Shown: positions 28,273 through 40,803 of the stretch, in pieces | Layout: each line of letters begins with the position of its first letter | How positions within the stretch are numbered: the first letter of the stretch is position 1 | Made by a program: the position numbers and the translations under genes | Notes under the pieces: generated by a model | Seen by the model: the letters and a program-made list of their open reading frames with translations, nothing else | The model's database searches: none | Told to the model about the DNA's origin: nothing | Source: Paenibacillus sp. CC-CFT747 | GTDB lineage: Bacteria; Bacillota; Bacilli; Paenibacillales; NBRC-103111 | Assembly: GCA_030323305.1 (NCBI GenBank) | Contig: CP106741.1 | Coordinates: forward strand, 2,031,001 to 2,095,000 | Reading direction: 5' to 3' | DNA: 64,000 bases

Positions 28273-29568
28273 TTGAAAAGACAGCTTCTGTCACTCTTGG
28301 CTTCGTTTGCCGTCCTTTCGATTACGATCCAACCTGGAATCATCCAAGCCGGTGCCAAGGAGGACATCGACCGCCAGCTCCGGCAGCTCCAGCAGCAGGA
28401 ACAGGCCGCTAACCAGACCCGCCAGAGCTCGGAGAATTTGGCCAGCCAGCTGAGAACCCAGAAGGATAAAGAGAAACTCACACTGGATGCGCTCAAGAAA
28501 GATATCGCCGATCAGGGAGCCAAGCTTAATAAGCTGAACGGGCAGATTACTACGGTGACCGGGAAGGTGAAGGAAACCGGTAAAGAGCTTGAGGATGCGG
28601 AGGACCGGGTGGCTTCGAGGGACAAGATGCTGAAATCCCGGGTCAAGCTTATGTATATGAACGGATCGGTCTCTTATGTGGACGTGCTGCTTAGCGCGAA
28701 CAGCTTCTCGGACTTCATCGACCGGTTCAACTCGCTTAAAGACATAGTCGGCCAGGACAAGAAGATCCTTGACGATAACAAAAAAGACCGCAACCTCGTA
28801 GCCGAGAAGAAAAAGCAGGTGGAGCAGGAGCTGAAAGAGGTTCAGTCCCTGTATGCCCAGGCGGAAGCCGTCAAGCAGAAGCTGATGGTTCAGGAGAAGC
28901 AGAAGGAAGTCGTGATTGCGAGCCTGAACCAGCAGGAGCAGGAGGCGGAGGACCACGGGGAAGAGGCGGAAGCAAACCTGATCGCCCTCGCGAAGCAGAA
29001 AGCGGCCCTCTATCAGCAGAAGAATGAGATTCTGAAGGAAGAGCAGCGCCAAGCGGAGCTTAAGCGCCAGGCAGAGCTTAAACGCCAGCGCGAAGCAGAA
29101 GCGGCTGCAGCAGCTACCAAGAATACGCAAAATACGCAGCCGGTGGCTCCGGTCAATGTCAATCGAGGAGGACAGCTCGGCTGGCCGGTCCCGAGCAGCA
29201 ACATCATTACTTCGGAATTCGGCTACCGGATGGATCCGATCAAGCATGTGAACAAGCTGCACAAGGGCATGGACATCGGAGCCCCGAACGGATCCACGAT
29301 TGTGGCGGCGGATGACGGCGTTGTCCTTATCTCTTCGTGGGTAAACGGGTACGGGAATACGGTCGTTATCGATCACGGAGGCGGCATGTGGACGTGGTAC
29401 GGCCATATCCGCGAAGGCGGTCTGAAGGTATCCGAGGGAGACACCGTTAGACGCGGCCAGAAGATCGCGGAGGTTGGCTCTACCGGGGATTCCACCGGTA
29501 ACCATCTTCATTTTGAAGTCCGGATTCACGAGAATCCCGTTAACCCGAGACCTTACGTGGGACGGTAA
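28273..29568 (+). CDS. EnvC/PcsB-like coiled-coil murein hydrolase (M23)
   Basis: A 431-residue secreted protein with a TTG start behind TAGGAGGAAAC. Residues 1-26 form a signal peptide (SLLASFAVLSITIQPGIIQAGA). Residues 30-270 are predicted coiled coil, rich in K/E/Q. The C-terminal M23 domain keeps the zinc ligands in HKGMD, the WTWYGHI block and GNHLHFEVR, so it may be an active endopeptidase rather than only an activator. Genes of this type beside ftsEX encode the hydrolase that FtsX controls. It starts 13 bp after ftsX. Confidence 0.9.
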   Translation: MKRQLLSLLASFAVLSITIQPGIIQAGAKEDIDRQLRQLQQQEQAANQTRQSSENLASQLRTQKDKEKLTLDALKKDIADQGAKLNKLNGQITTVTGKVKETGKELEDAEDRVASRDKMLKSRVKLMYMNGSVSYVDVLLSANSFSDFIDRFNSLKDIVGQDKKILDDNKKDRNLVAEKKKQVEQELKEVQSLYAQAEAVKQKLMVQEKQKEVVIASLNQQEQEAEDHGEEAEANLIALAKQKAALYQQKNEILKEEQRQAELKRQAELKRQREAEAAAAATKNTQNTQPVAPVNVNRGGQLGWPVPSSNIITSEFGYRMDPIKHVNKLHKGMDIGAPNGSTIVAADDGVVLISSWVNGYGNTVVIDHGGGMWTWYGHIREGGLKVSEGDTVRRGQKIAEVGSTGDSTGNHLHFEVRIHENPVNPRPYVGR

Positions 29569-29648
29569 AACCGGGAACTTGATTAATAAACCGCACGGGC
29601 CTGTCATATACTGGAGAGGCGGTAGACAGGCTGTAAAGGTGGTGTAGG

Positions 29649-31121
29649 TTGGCGATGGTATTTAAAGGACGTACGGTCATCGTGTTCGTGATTCTGGCCA
29701 TGTTCGTGAGCTCGGTGCTGACGCTGACGGTTGCCCATCCGTCCTTTCTGGACCGGAACCCGGCAGGAGGGCAATCCTCGGGAACGTCTTCTTCGGGCAC
29801 AAGCGGATTGACGACCCAGGATCTGAACAAGGTGGCCAAGACGTACGATCTCATCCAGAACCGGTTTTTGACCCAGACGGACCATGACAAGGTCATGAAC
29901 GGAGCCATTAACGGGATGCTGGAGGCTTTGAACGATCCCTATACGACGTATATGGATCCGAAGGAAGCGAAGCAATTTGACGAGACCATCTCTTCTTCCT
30001 TCCAAGGGATCGGAGCGGAGGTCTCCCTGCAGGACGGCAAAGTCACGATCATGTCCCCGATCAAAGGGTCCCCCGCCGAGAAAGCGGGCCTTCGAGCGAA
30101 CGATGTCATTGCGACGGTTAACGGGGAAAAGCTGGACGGGCTGACGCTTAACCAGGCGGTCCTGAAGATCCGCGGACCTAAGGGCACACAGGCGAAGCTC
30201 GGAATCGTCCGGTCCGGCACTACGGATACGATTGAGGTTAATGTGGTACGGGACGACATTTCCCTCGAGACGGTGTACGGGGAGATGGTCACGGATCAGG
30301 TGGGCAAAATCGAAATCCGCCAGTTCTCGACGAACACGGCCAAACGGTTCCGGGAGGAGCTGAATGCGCTGGAAGCGAAGGGCTTGAAGGGGTTGGTAAT
30401 CGATGTGCGCAACGATCCCGGCGGCCTGCTCGACAGCGTGGTCGACATCATGGAGAACTTCGTGGAGAAGGGCAAGCCGATTGTCCAGATCGAAGACCGC
30501 CAAGGCAAGAAAGAAGCGACCAATGCCGAGGGCAAGTATCCGGTGAAGAAATACCCGGTGACTGTGATCATTAACAGTGGCAGCGCAAGCGCTTCGGAAA
30601 TTTTGGCCGGGGCCTTCAAGGAATCGGCGGGTGGAACGATTGTCGGGGAGAAATCCTACGGCAAAGGAACCGTTCAGATTACGTACGAGAAGGAAATGGG
30701 CGACGGCAGCAACATCAAGATGACCGTCTTCAAGTGGCTCACGCCAAACGGCAACTGGATTCACCAGAAGGGCATCGAGCCGGACGTGGCGGTGGAACCT
30801 CCCGCCTACTACAAGGCGGCGCCGTTTACCAAGAAGGAAACGCTCAAGCCGGACATGGTCAGCGAAGACGTCAAAACGCTCCAGCTGATGCTGGGTGCGC
30901 TTAACCTGAAGCCGGACCGGACGGACGGCTACTTCAGCGCCAAAACGGCGCTGGAGCTGAAGGCCTTCCAGCGGCTTCAGAACCTCCCCGCCACCGGGGA
31001 GGCGGATGCAGCCACGATGAACAAGCTCGAAGCGGAGCTGATCAAGGTGATCAAGGATCCGAAGAACGACACCCAGCTGCATGAGGCGGTGCGGGTGACC
31101 GAAGAGGCTTTGCGTAAATAG
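29649..31121 (+). CDS. ctpB: S41 carboxyl-terminal processing protease (CtpB type)
   Basis: A 490-residue protease with an N-terminal membrane anchor (VIVFVILAMFVSSVLTLTVA). It has a PDZ domain (about residues 110-190), the catalytic Ser in NSGSASASEILAGAF (Ser312), the Lys in SYGKGTVQ, and a C-terminal peptidoglycan-binding domain (FSAKTALELKAFQRLQNLPATG). TTG 29649 follows AAAGGTGG; ATG 29655 is an alternative. In B. subtilis CtpB lies near minJ and processes SpoIVFA in sporulation. A vegetative wall role is also possible for the longer form here. Confidence 0.9.
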   Translation: MAMVFKGRTVIVFVILAMFVSSVLTLTVAHPSFLDRNPAGGQSSGTSSSGTSGLTTQDLNKVAKTYDLIQNRFLTQTDHDKVMNGAINGMLEALNDPYTTYMDPKEAKQFDETISSSFQGIGAEVSLQDGKVTIMSPIKGSPAEKAGLRANDVIATVNGEKLDGLTLNQAVLKIRGPKGTQAKLGIVRSGTTDTIEVNVVRDDISLETVYGEMVTDQVGKIEIRQFSTNTAKRFREELNALEAKGLKGLVIDVRNDPGGLLDSVVDIMENFVEKGKPIVQIEDRQGKKEATNAEGKYPVKKYPVTVIINSGSASASEILAGAFKESAGGTIVGEKSYGKGTVQITYEKEMGDGSNIKMTVFKWLTPNGNWIHQKGIEPDVAVEPPAYYKAAPFTKKETLKPDMVSEDVKTLQLMLGALNLKPDRTDGYFSAKTALELKAFQRLQNLPATGEADAATMNKLEAELIKVIKDPKNDTQLHEAVRVTEEALRK

Positions 31122-31127
31122 ATGGAC

Positions 31128-31169
31128 AAAGGCGGGAACATCCCTTCTCTTGCGGGGGTGCCCGCCTTT
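31128..31169 (+). repeat. inverted repeat between ctpB and minJ-like gene
   Basis: AAAGGCGGG (31128-31136) and CCCGCCTTT (31161-31169) can form a 9-bp stem with a 24-base loop. No T run follows, so it is a pause or processing element at most. Confidence 0.4.
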
Positions 31170-31238
31170 CGCGTAAAATGGGTTAGAGAAGGCAGGCCGG
31201 AGGCCTCCTTCTCATTTCTTTTGCAAGGAGCCAAACCG

Positions 31239-32532
31239 ATGAACGTTGGGCTACAGGTAGGGGAGCAGCTGCTGCGGGCAGCGGCGGGGCTGCTCTTGAA
31301 TCCTTTTTATTACATAGGCATCTTGTTCCTTGTTCTTCAATACCGGCGGCAGATTGCACTGGAGCGGAAGCTTTTTGCCGTGCGGCTTCATTCCCTGATC
31401 GGGGAAACGGCGCGGACGGTGGCCTGGGGGGCGATAGCGGGGTTGGCCGCCTCGCTCCTGTTCACGGTAACCGGCGTGCGCCTGGAGGCGGGCACGATGA
31501 TTCTGCTCTGGGCCGTCTCGCTCGTGCTGCTGCTGATCCGTGTCCGGTACCTGTGCCTCGCCTATTCGGCCGGTGTGCTGGGAATCGCCCATTATGCGGC
31601 CAAGCTCTTCTGGTCTCCGGACGCGGGGAAGGAGGCTGGCTGCGCGAAGCGCTTTGGCGGTACACGTGCCCTCGCTGCTCGTGCTGACGGCTGTGCTGCA
31701 TCTGATGGAAGGCCTGCTTGTCCGCCGCCAAGGAGCGCGTCTCGCTCTGCCGCTCTTCCTCGAGAGCAAGCGGGGCAAGCTTGTCGGAGGCTATCAGCTC
31801 CAAGGGTTCTGGCCTGTGCCTCTGGTCATGCTGGTCCCGACCGGCGGCGGGCCGCTTACGCTCCCTTGGGAGCCGCTCTTCTCCGGCGGACAAGGCCCGG
31901 CTGGCTGGAGCCTGCTGGCCTTCCCGGCGATCATCGGCTTCAGCCAGCTGACCACCGCCTACCTGCCTAAGGACAAGCTGCGCCAAAGCTCAGGCCTGCT
32001 GTGGGCGTACGCGCTGGCGGTGGCGGCCCTGGCCGGGCTGGCCGGCCTGTGGGAGCCGCTCGGCCTGCTCGGCGCGGGGCTGGCGGCCCTGCTGCATGAG
32101 GCGATGATCCGCTACGGGAGCCGGGAGGAGGACCGGAAGCAGCCCCTCTATGTGCATGACGGAAGAGGCATGCACATCCTGGCCGTGCTTCCGAACAGTG
32201 CCGCGCAGGAAGCGGGCCTTCAAGCCGGGGAGATCGTCCACCGGGTGAACGGGGTCCGGGTCCGCTCCAAGGAAGAGTTCCACGATGCGCTCCGGATCAA
32301 CCCGGCCTTCTGCAAGCTCGAGGTTCTGAACCATGAGGGCCACAGCAAATTTGTGAGCCGGGCCTTGTACGCCGATGCGCATCACCAGCTGGGCTTGATT
32401 CTCTCGCCCGATGACCGGGCTCCGTTCTTCCTGTCCGAGAAGCCGCCCGGGTTCGCTTCTTACCTGCGGATGAAGTGGAGCGGCATGCGGCGGAACGACA
32501 AGGCGCGCAGCGACTTCGAAAGCTTCTCGTAA
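31239..32532 (+). CDS. minJ: MinJ-like multi-pass membrane protein with C-terminal PDZ domain (two frameshifts in this sequence)
   Basis: The start MNVGLQVGEQLLRAAAGLLL follows AAGGAG. About eight hydrophobic segments span residues 10-330. A PDZ domain follows (LPNSAAQEAGLQAGEIVHRVNGVRVRS is part of it) and a basic tail. This architecture and the position after ctpB match B. subtilis MinJ (YvjD), the adaptor between DivIVA and MinCD at poles and septa. Two bases appear missing near 31627 and 31648 (a G run, and GCGGCTTTG read as GCGCTTTG). Restored length is 431 residues. The MinJ name is inferred from architecture and synteny. Confidence 0.72.
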
Positions 32533-32555
32533 CCGGCACGACTTTCAATGAAATA

Positions 32556-32603
32556 AGCCCGCAGCCAAGGGAGGATGGGACCCCTGGGGCTGCGGGCTTT
32601 TTG
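32556..32603 (+). terminator. terminator after the minJ-like gene
   Basis: AGCCCGCAGCC (32556-32566) and GGCTGCGGGCT (32588-32598) form an 11-bp stem followed by TTTTT. Confidence 0.88.
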
Positions 32604-32683
32604 ACGTATAAGTCGCTAGGAAGAATCAATGGTCAATCCACCGGAACGTCCCAGGTCAGGCGACAGACTGTGACCGGCCTCTA

Positions 32684-33462
32684 TTAGCGAAGGACCACGA
32701 TCTCCACCCGGCGGTTTTTCTGGCGGTTGGCGTCGGAGTTGTTCTCGGCTACCGGCCTCGTATCCGCATAGGCGACGGACATGAAGGTGGAAGGGGAAAG
32801 CTTAGCCGTGTCCGTAAAGTAACGAAGCACCGACAAGGACCGTTCGGAGGACAGCCTCCAGTTGTCCTTATAGAGGGAGCCGGTGGCCAGCGGAAGGTTA
32901 TCCGTGTGGCCCTCGATGCTGATCTTGGTGTTCAGCGTGGGAAAGAGGAGGCCATCCTCTCGAGAACCGGATAGGCCTCGGGCTTCAGATCAGCCTTTCC
33001 CAGATCGAACAGGAGCAGGTCGTTCAGCGTAACGGCGATTCCGCGGGGAATGTCGACGGCTGACACCTTGGTCTGCAGGTTGTTCTCCGCAATGTACTGG
33101 TTAACCAGCTTGAGCAGATCCTGCAGCTCCTTTTCCTTCTTATCCTTTTCCTCTTTGTCCGTCTTGTCCTGCTCCTGCTGTTCCTTCACTTTGTTCACTT
33201 CGTCGTCGCTGTCTTTGTTGCGGTTCGGGTCGATCTGGCCGATCTGCCCGCTTCCGCCGCCCTGAGGCATGATCGAATCGGTTTTGGTGAACTGGTAATT
33301 AAGGGACTGGGCGAGCACCGTGTATTTGGCCATGTCGATTTTGCTCATCGCATACATGATAATGAAGAAAATAAGAAGAAGGGTGATCAGGTCGGAATAA
33401 GTAATCAACCAGCGCTCATGGTTCTCATGCTCGGCGTGCTTCTTCCTAGACCTCCTCGCCAT
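32684..33462 (-). CDS. motB: flagellar motor stator protein MotB (frameshifted in this sequence)
   Basis: MotB has one transmembrane helix with the proton-channel aspartate in ERWLITYSDLITLLLIFFIIM. A charged K/E/D-rich linker and a C-terminal OmpA-like peptidoglycan-binding domain (ISIEGHTDN, SSERSLSV, NRQKNRRVEIVVL) follow. ATG 33462 is preferred over GTG 33471 because AGGTG is correctly spaced. One C is missing near 32948, breaking the MASLFPTLNTK segment. Restored length is about 259 residues. It overlaps the end of motA, and together they form the flagellar proton stator. Confidence 0.93.
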
Positions 33463-34245
33463 TGGCGGCACCTGCTTCCTCAGTCTTGTTCTTGTTGGAG
33501 TGCTTCTGGTGCAGGAAGGAGGACAGCTTTTTCTTGATCAGTTGCGGATTCTCCCCGGCCTGCAGGGCCAGAATGCCTTCAAGCATAAGCTCCATCTCGG
33601 AGATTTGCTCCTTGCCCCTACCCTTCACCTTGTTTCCTAACGGCAGGAAAACGACGTTCGCTAAGCCTACCCCGTACAGGGTGGCGGTAAAAGCAACGGC
33701 AATGGCAGGACCGAGCGTATCCGGGTTCGACAGGTTGCCAAGCACGTGAATCAGGCCCATAACGGTCCCGATAATCCCCATCGTAGGAGAATAACCGCCG
33801 GCCGCTTCAAAAATTTTGGCTTGAGCCTCATGGTTGTGCTCCAGCGCCTCCATCTCCAGCTCAAGAATTTGCCGGGTCAGCTCCGGATCGGTGCCGTCCA
33901 CGACCATCATAAGGCCTTCCTTCAAGAAAGGGTTGGCATGCTCCTGCGCACGCTGCTCCAGAGCAAGAACCCCTCCCGCCGGGCAACCGTAGCCATGTCC
34001 ACGAGTTCTTCTATAATGATATGGGGATCCCGCTTCGGCTCCTTGAAAGCCATGTTAAGCGCGGCCGGCAGTTCCTTCAGCTTGGACAGCGGGAAGCTGA
34101 CCACGACCGCCCCTGCGGTACCTCCGAGAACGATAAGCAGGGCGCTTGGAACGAACAGAGCGCTGACATGCCCTCCGTCCCAAACATATCCGCCGATCAA
34201 GGCGGCCAGTCCGAGAATAATGCCTAAGATTGTAGTAATATCCAC
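33446..34245 (-). CDS. motA: flagellar motor stator protein MotA (frameshifted in this sequence)
   Basis: MotA has four membrane segments. ITTILGIILGLAALIGGYVW starts the first; TMGIIGTVMGLIHVLGNL and AVAFTATLYGVGLANVVFLPLG are the last two. Cytoplasmic charged residues follow. GTG 34245 gives the usual start (VDITTILGII); TTG 34263 is an alternative with a poorer ribosome site. One G is missing near 33976 (five G read as four), in the ARREGVLALEQRA segment. Restored length is 266 residues. It lies divergent from uvrB. Confidence 0.93.
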
Positions 34246-34325
34246 TTCAGTATCCACTCCCAATGCCTGTTATGGTTCCTCTTATCCTGCGGGACGCATT
34301 CCGCGCTGGTGTATCCTTCCACGGT

Positions 34326-34354
34326 TTGCAAGAAAGCCGGAAAAGCGGTATAAT
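34326..34354 (+). promoter_or_regulatory. sigma-A promoter of uvrB
   Basis: TTGCAA (34326-34331), 17 bases and TATAAT (34349-34354). A LexA box begins four bases after the -10, so repressor binding would block initiation. Confidence 0.8.
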
Positions 34355-34357
34355 AAA

Positions 34358-34371
34358 CGAACAAGTATTCT
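34358..34371 (+). promoter_or_regulatory. LexA (DinR) box at the uvrB promoter
   Basis: CGAACAAGTATTCT fits the Bacillus SOS box CGAACNNNNGTTCG with one changed core base in the right half (ATTC for GTTC) plus one in the outer flank. uvrBA is a known LexA target in Bacillus, so SOS control is likely. Confidence 0.65.
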
Positions 34372-34609
34372 TATTTTGTTCCACTCTTTCGACGGATCGG
34401 AAGGCATTCTCCCTGCAGGCGGAATGCCGTTCCTCCGCAGCCGTGTCACAACTTCAACTATTATATCGGAAGATGTACGATAAATGTTTAGATGAATTCC
34501 ATCATTATAGCTTGGGCATCGAAGGCTTGCCGGGACGAGGTTATGCATGAAAGGTAATGCGGACTCCGGCGGCCTTTGTTGTGCAGGCTTACCCTTTTGG
34601 GAGGTTAGA

Positions 34610-36607
34610 ATGAGCGATCTCGTATTAAGCCAGAAGAAATTTGAATTGGTGTCGGACTTTAGTCCCCAAGGCGATCAGCCGGCGGCTATCGATCAGCTGG
34701 AGAAGGGGATCCGGGAGGGCAAGCGTCACCAGACCCTGCTTGGGGCTACCGGAACCGGGAAGACCTTCACCATTGCCCATACCATTGCCCGGCTTAACCG
34801 CCCGACGCTGGTCATCGCGCATAACAAGACGCTCGCCGCCCAATTGTGCAGCGAGTTCAAGGAGTTCTTCCCGAATAATGCGGTGGAGTATTTCGTCAGC
34901 TATTACGATTACTACCAGCCGGAAGCCTACATTCCGTCCTCCGATACGTTTATCGAGAAGGATTCGAGTGTGAACGATGAGATCGATAAGCTCCGTCACT
35001 CCGCCACCAGCGCGCTGTTCGAACGGCGGGACGTCATTATTGTCGCGAGCGTCTCGTGCATATACGGCCTCGGTTCCCCGATGGAGTACCGGGACCTGGT
35101 CCTGTCGCTCCGGGTCGGGATGGAGCGGCCACGCAACGACATTCTGCACCGGCTCGTGGACATCCAGTACCAGCGGAACGACCTTAACTTCGTGCGGGGA
35201 ACATTCCGGGTACGGGGCGACGTGGTGGAGATCTTCCCGGCGTCGCGAAGCGAGCATGCGGTGCGGATCGAGATGTTCGGAGACGAGATCGAACGGATTA
35301 CCGAGATCGACGTGCTGACGGGCGAGATCATCGGGGAGCGCGACCATATCGCGATCTTCCCGGCGTCCCACTTCGTTACGCATGAGAGCACCATGAAGCG
35401 GGCGATCGTAAACATCGAGAGGGAGCTTGAGGAAAGGCTCGCGGAGCTGAGGGAGCAGAACAAGCTTCTGGAGGCCCAGCGCTTAGAGCAGAGAACCCGG
35501 TATGACATCGAGATGATGCTCGAGATGGGCTTCTGTTCGGGGATCGAGAATTACTCGGGACCGCTTACGTTCCGGGAGAGAGGGGCGACCCCTTACACCC
35601 TGCTCGATTATTTCCCGGACGACATGCTGTTCGTCGTCGACGAGTCCCATGTGAGCCTGCCGCAGATCCGCGGAATGTACAACGGCGATCGCGCCCGGAA
35701 GGAAGTGCTGGTCGAGCACGGCTTCCGTCTTCCTTCGGCCCTGGACAACCGGCCGCTCCGATTCGAGGAATTCGAACAGAAGCTGAGCCAGGCCATTTAC
35801 GTGTCGGCTACGCCCGGCCCGTATGAAATCGAGCACTGCCCGACCATGGTGCAGCAGATTATCCGTCCGACCGGCCTCTTGGATCCTGTGATCGAGGTTC
35901 GTCCGACGAAAGGGCAGATCGACGATTTGATCGGTGAGATCAACGACCGGATCTCCAAGGATGAGCGGGTGCTCGTGACGACCTTGACGAAGAAAATGGC
36001 GGAGGACCTGACCGATTATCTGAAGGAAATCGGCATCCGCGTACGCTATCTCCACTCGGACATCAAGACGCTGGAGCGGATGGCCATCCTGCGCGATCTC
36101 CGGCTCGGCACCTTTCACGTGCTGGTCGGAATCAACCTGCTGCGGGAAGGGCTCGATCTTCCGGAAGTTTCTCTGGTGGCTATCCTCGATGCCGACAAAG
36201 AGGGCTTCCTGCGGGCGGAGCGTTCCCTGATCCAGACCATCGGACGGGCTGCCCGGAACTCGGAGGGCAGGGTCATCATGTACGGCGACAAGATCACCGA
36301 CTCCATGGAGAAGGCGATCCGGGAAACCGAACGCCGCCGCACGATCCAGATCGCTTATAACGAGAAGCACGGCATCACGCCGCAGACGATCCGCAAAAAA
36401 GTAAGGGACGTCATCGAAGCTACAAAGGTGGCGGAGGAGAACGCCGATTACCTGACGGGCGTGAAGGAAACCAAGATGTCCAAGAAGGACCGCATGGCCG
36501 TGATCGAACGTCTCGAGGCCGAGATGAAAGAAGCCGCGAAGAGCCTGCAGTTCGAGCGGGCGGCCGAGCTTCGTGACGCTCTTCTGGAATTGAAGGCCAT
36601 GGACTGA
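34610..36607 (+). CDS. uvrB: excinuclease ABC subunit B
   Basis: A 665-residue UvrB, the damage-verifying helicase of nucleotide excision repair. Walker [11 protein letters not shown] (near residue 45) and the beta-hairpin region [20 protein letters not shown] are clear. So are the helicase motif [15 protein letters not shown] and a C-terminal UVR domain ([18 protein letters not shown]) that contacts UvrC. ATG 34610 is chosen for its GGGAGG site. It is transcribed from a LexA-type promoter and followed by uvrA. Confidence 0.97.
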   Translation: MSDLVLSQKKFELVSDFSPQGDQPAAIDQLEKGIREGKRHQTLLGATGTGKTFTIAHTIARLNRPTLVIAHNKTLAAQLCSEFKEFFPNNAVEYFVSYYDYYQPEAYIPSSDTFIEKDSSVNDEIDKLRHSATSALFERRDVIIVASVSCIYGLGSPMEYRDLVLSLRVGMERPRNDILHRLVDIQYQRNDLNFVRGTFRVRGDVVEIFPASRSEHAVRIEMFGDEIERITEIDVLTGEIIGERDHIAIFPASHFVTHESTMKRAIVNIERELEERLAELREQNKLLEAQRLEQRTRYDIEMMLEMGFCSGIENYSGPLTFRERGATPYTLLDYFPDDMLFVVDESHVSLPQIRGMYNGDRARKEVLVEHGFRLPSALDNRPLRFEEFEQKLSQAIYVSATPGPYEIEHCPTMVQQIIRPTGLLDPVIEVRPTKGQIDDLIGEINDRISKDERVLVTTLTKKMAEDLTDYLKEIGIRVRYLHSDIKTLERMAILRDLRLGTFHVLVGINLLREGLDLPEVSLVAILDADKEGFLRAERSLIQTIGRAARNSEGRVIMYGDKITDSMEKAIRETERRRTIQIAYNEKHGITPQTIRKKVRDVIEATKVAEENADYLTGVKETKMSKKDRMAVIERLEAEMKEAAKSLQFERAAELRDALLELKAMD

Positions 36608-36616
36608 TCCCCTGCT

Positions 36617-36655
36617 CCTTATCCGTAAGGGTTGTTCTGCTTACCGGGTAAGGCA
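36617..36655 (+). repeat. hairpin-forming intergenic element between uvrB and uvrA
   Basis: CCTTATCCGTAAG (36617-36629) and CTTACCGGGTAAGG (36640-36653) form an imperfect hairpin. GGTTGTTCTGCTT (36630-36642) recurs exactly at 42994-43006, and TTACCGGGTAAGGCA (36641-36655) recurs with one change at 43021-43035. Confidence 0.5.
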
Positions 36656-36799
36656 TGGGAGAGGGCGGATAGAGGAATTTTATAGAGAAAACCGGCCGGG
36701 GGTGTTTATTTATTGCCTGACCGGTTTACGATAGATTAATAGGTTTAGAAGTATTGGATGGCCGCAGGAAAGATTCAAGCCCATAAAGGAAGTGTTGTC

Positions 36800-39681
<2,882 letters not shown>

Positions 39682-39746
39682 CGGGAAAGAGGCCCTACTC
39701 TAGCAGGGCTGGAACGTTCAGGGACACCATAAAATACCCCATAGAG

Positions 39747-39785
39747 AAGCCCCCGTCTCCACCTAGGAGAACGGGGGCTTTTTGG
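39747..39785 (+). terminator. terminator after uvrA
   Basis: AAGCCCCCGT (39747-39756) and ACGGGGGCTT (39771-39780) pair around a CTCC/GGAG-closed loop, followed by T residues. It also lies downstream of the convergent stalk-domain gene. Confidence 0.88.
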
Positions 39786-39829
39786 CCTTTCCCGAGCAAG
39801 TGGACTTAAGCCCATGCCCAGTTCAAGCA

Positions 39830-40663
39830 TTAGTCGCCGTTGATGATCGCGCTAAGCGTTTCTTGGTCCCAATCCACTTTGGCCTTCAGGGACTCGCTGA
39901 CGAAACGAACCGGCACCATCGTGCTGCCGTCTTTGATCTCCGCCGCCACTTCCAGGGTCACGGCTGTGCCGTTGACATAAGCGGTCGTGCTTCCGATGAA
40001 CAGCTTGATCGTGATATCTCCTTTAACGACTGTGACGGAACGCTCTTCGTTGTTCCACGTCACGTCCGCTTTCAAGGCTTCGGAAATCGCACGGAACGGC
40101 ACGAGGGTATTGCCTTCTTTGATGAAAGGACGGACTTCAAAAGCAGGCTCTTCGCCATTGACGTATGCCTTCACGCCCACCACGCCAAGCTTCTTAAGAA
40201 GCTTGCCGAGCTGCTTGTAGCTGTCCAGGTTCAGGGGATTCGCTTTTACCGCTTCTTTCTGAACATCAACGGCCGCGTCAGTATCCCCGGATGCCTCCAG
40301 CTCGCTGGCAGCTTCGCTCAAGACGACATCAGCCTGAACGTCAATGCCGTATTTCGTTTTCAGCAGATTAGCGATGACTTTCTCTGCCGGTGTTCCCTTC
40401 ACATTCTCGTAGGCATTCTCCAGGCCTTTGTAGCCGTTGTGGCCGTGGCCATAGGTAGAGTAAGTAACCGAAGTCACCGTGTCCTGTCCTTCCGGCAGCG
40501 TGACACGGATATCGGAGCTTTGTCCTTGTCCGTTGTTGCCTCGTGCTTCTCCCGTTACGGCCGGTTTGCCGCCCTTGTCTTCCTTCGGTGCGGCCCAAGC
40601 CGTAGCCGACAACACGCTCATCGATACAACCGCCGTACCAAGTACTGCCCATGTCTTCTTCAT
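39830..40663 (-). CDS. secreted stalk-domain (copper amine oxidase N1-like) protein
   Basis: A 277-residue protein starting at ATG 40663 after AAGGAGGAG. Residues 1-22 form a signal peptide (MKKTWAVLGTAVVSMSVLSA begins it) with a probable cut after ATAWA. A middle helical region follows (GHGHNGYKGLENAYENVKGT). Two C-terminal stalk repeats have the pattern VNGxx...IKxGxTLVPxRxxSExLKAxVxW. Such repeats are abundant in Paenibacillus surface proteins and probably mediate wall or polymer binding. No enzymatic motif is seen. Confidence 0.85.
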   Translation of the reverse strand: MKKTWAVLGTAVVSMSVLSATAWAAPKEDKGGKPAVTGEARGNNGQGQSSDIRVTLPEGQDTVTSVTYSTYGHGHNGYKGLENAYENVKGTPAEKVIANLLKTKYGIDVQADVVLSEAASELEASGDTDAAVDVQKEAVKANPLNLDSYKQLGKLLKKLGVVGVKAYVNGEEPAFEVRPFIKEGNTLVPFRAISEALKADVTWNNEERSVTVVKGDITIKLFIGSTTAYVNGTAVTLEVAAEIKDGSTMVPVRFVSESLKAKVDWDQETLSAIINGD

Positions 40664-40762
40664 CTGTTGCTCCTCCTTGGAAATAATTACTGGTTGGGTA
40701 TGACATCCATAGCTTTCGCCGGAAGCCAGCCCTTTTAAGGGGATATATCGGCAAAAGAAACC

Positions 40763-40788
40763 AAAAAAGAACACCCGAAGATGTTCTT
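40763..40788 (-). terminator. terminator after the nitrite/sulfite reductase gene
   Basis: On the minus strand AAGAACA and TGTTCTT pair around TCTTCGGG and are followed by TTTTGG. Confidence 0.75.
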
Positions 40789-40803
40789 TGGTTAATAGAT
40801 AGA

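Larger units (their letters stand above)
34246..34609 (+). other. intergenic region between motA and uvrB
   Basis: It carries the uvrB promoter (34326-34354), a LexA box (34358-34371) and an imperfect hairpin in the uvrB leader: GGAAGGCATTC (34399-34409) against GAATGCCGTTCC (34422-34433). I did not recognise a sigma-D or sigma-A promoter for motA on the minus strand. Confidence 0.6.

Noticed and set aside
29040..29110. Near-repeat sequence (AGCGCCAAGCGGAGCTTAAG-type) in the M23 gene as a DNA repeat element
   Set aside because: It encodes the periodic K/R/Q/E coiled coil and is explained by protein sequence.
31540..32532. Separate short PDZ protein starting at 31540
   Set aside because: Its first residues are out-of-frame translation of the upstream membrane region; two one-base repairs join it to the MinJ-like N terminus.
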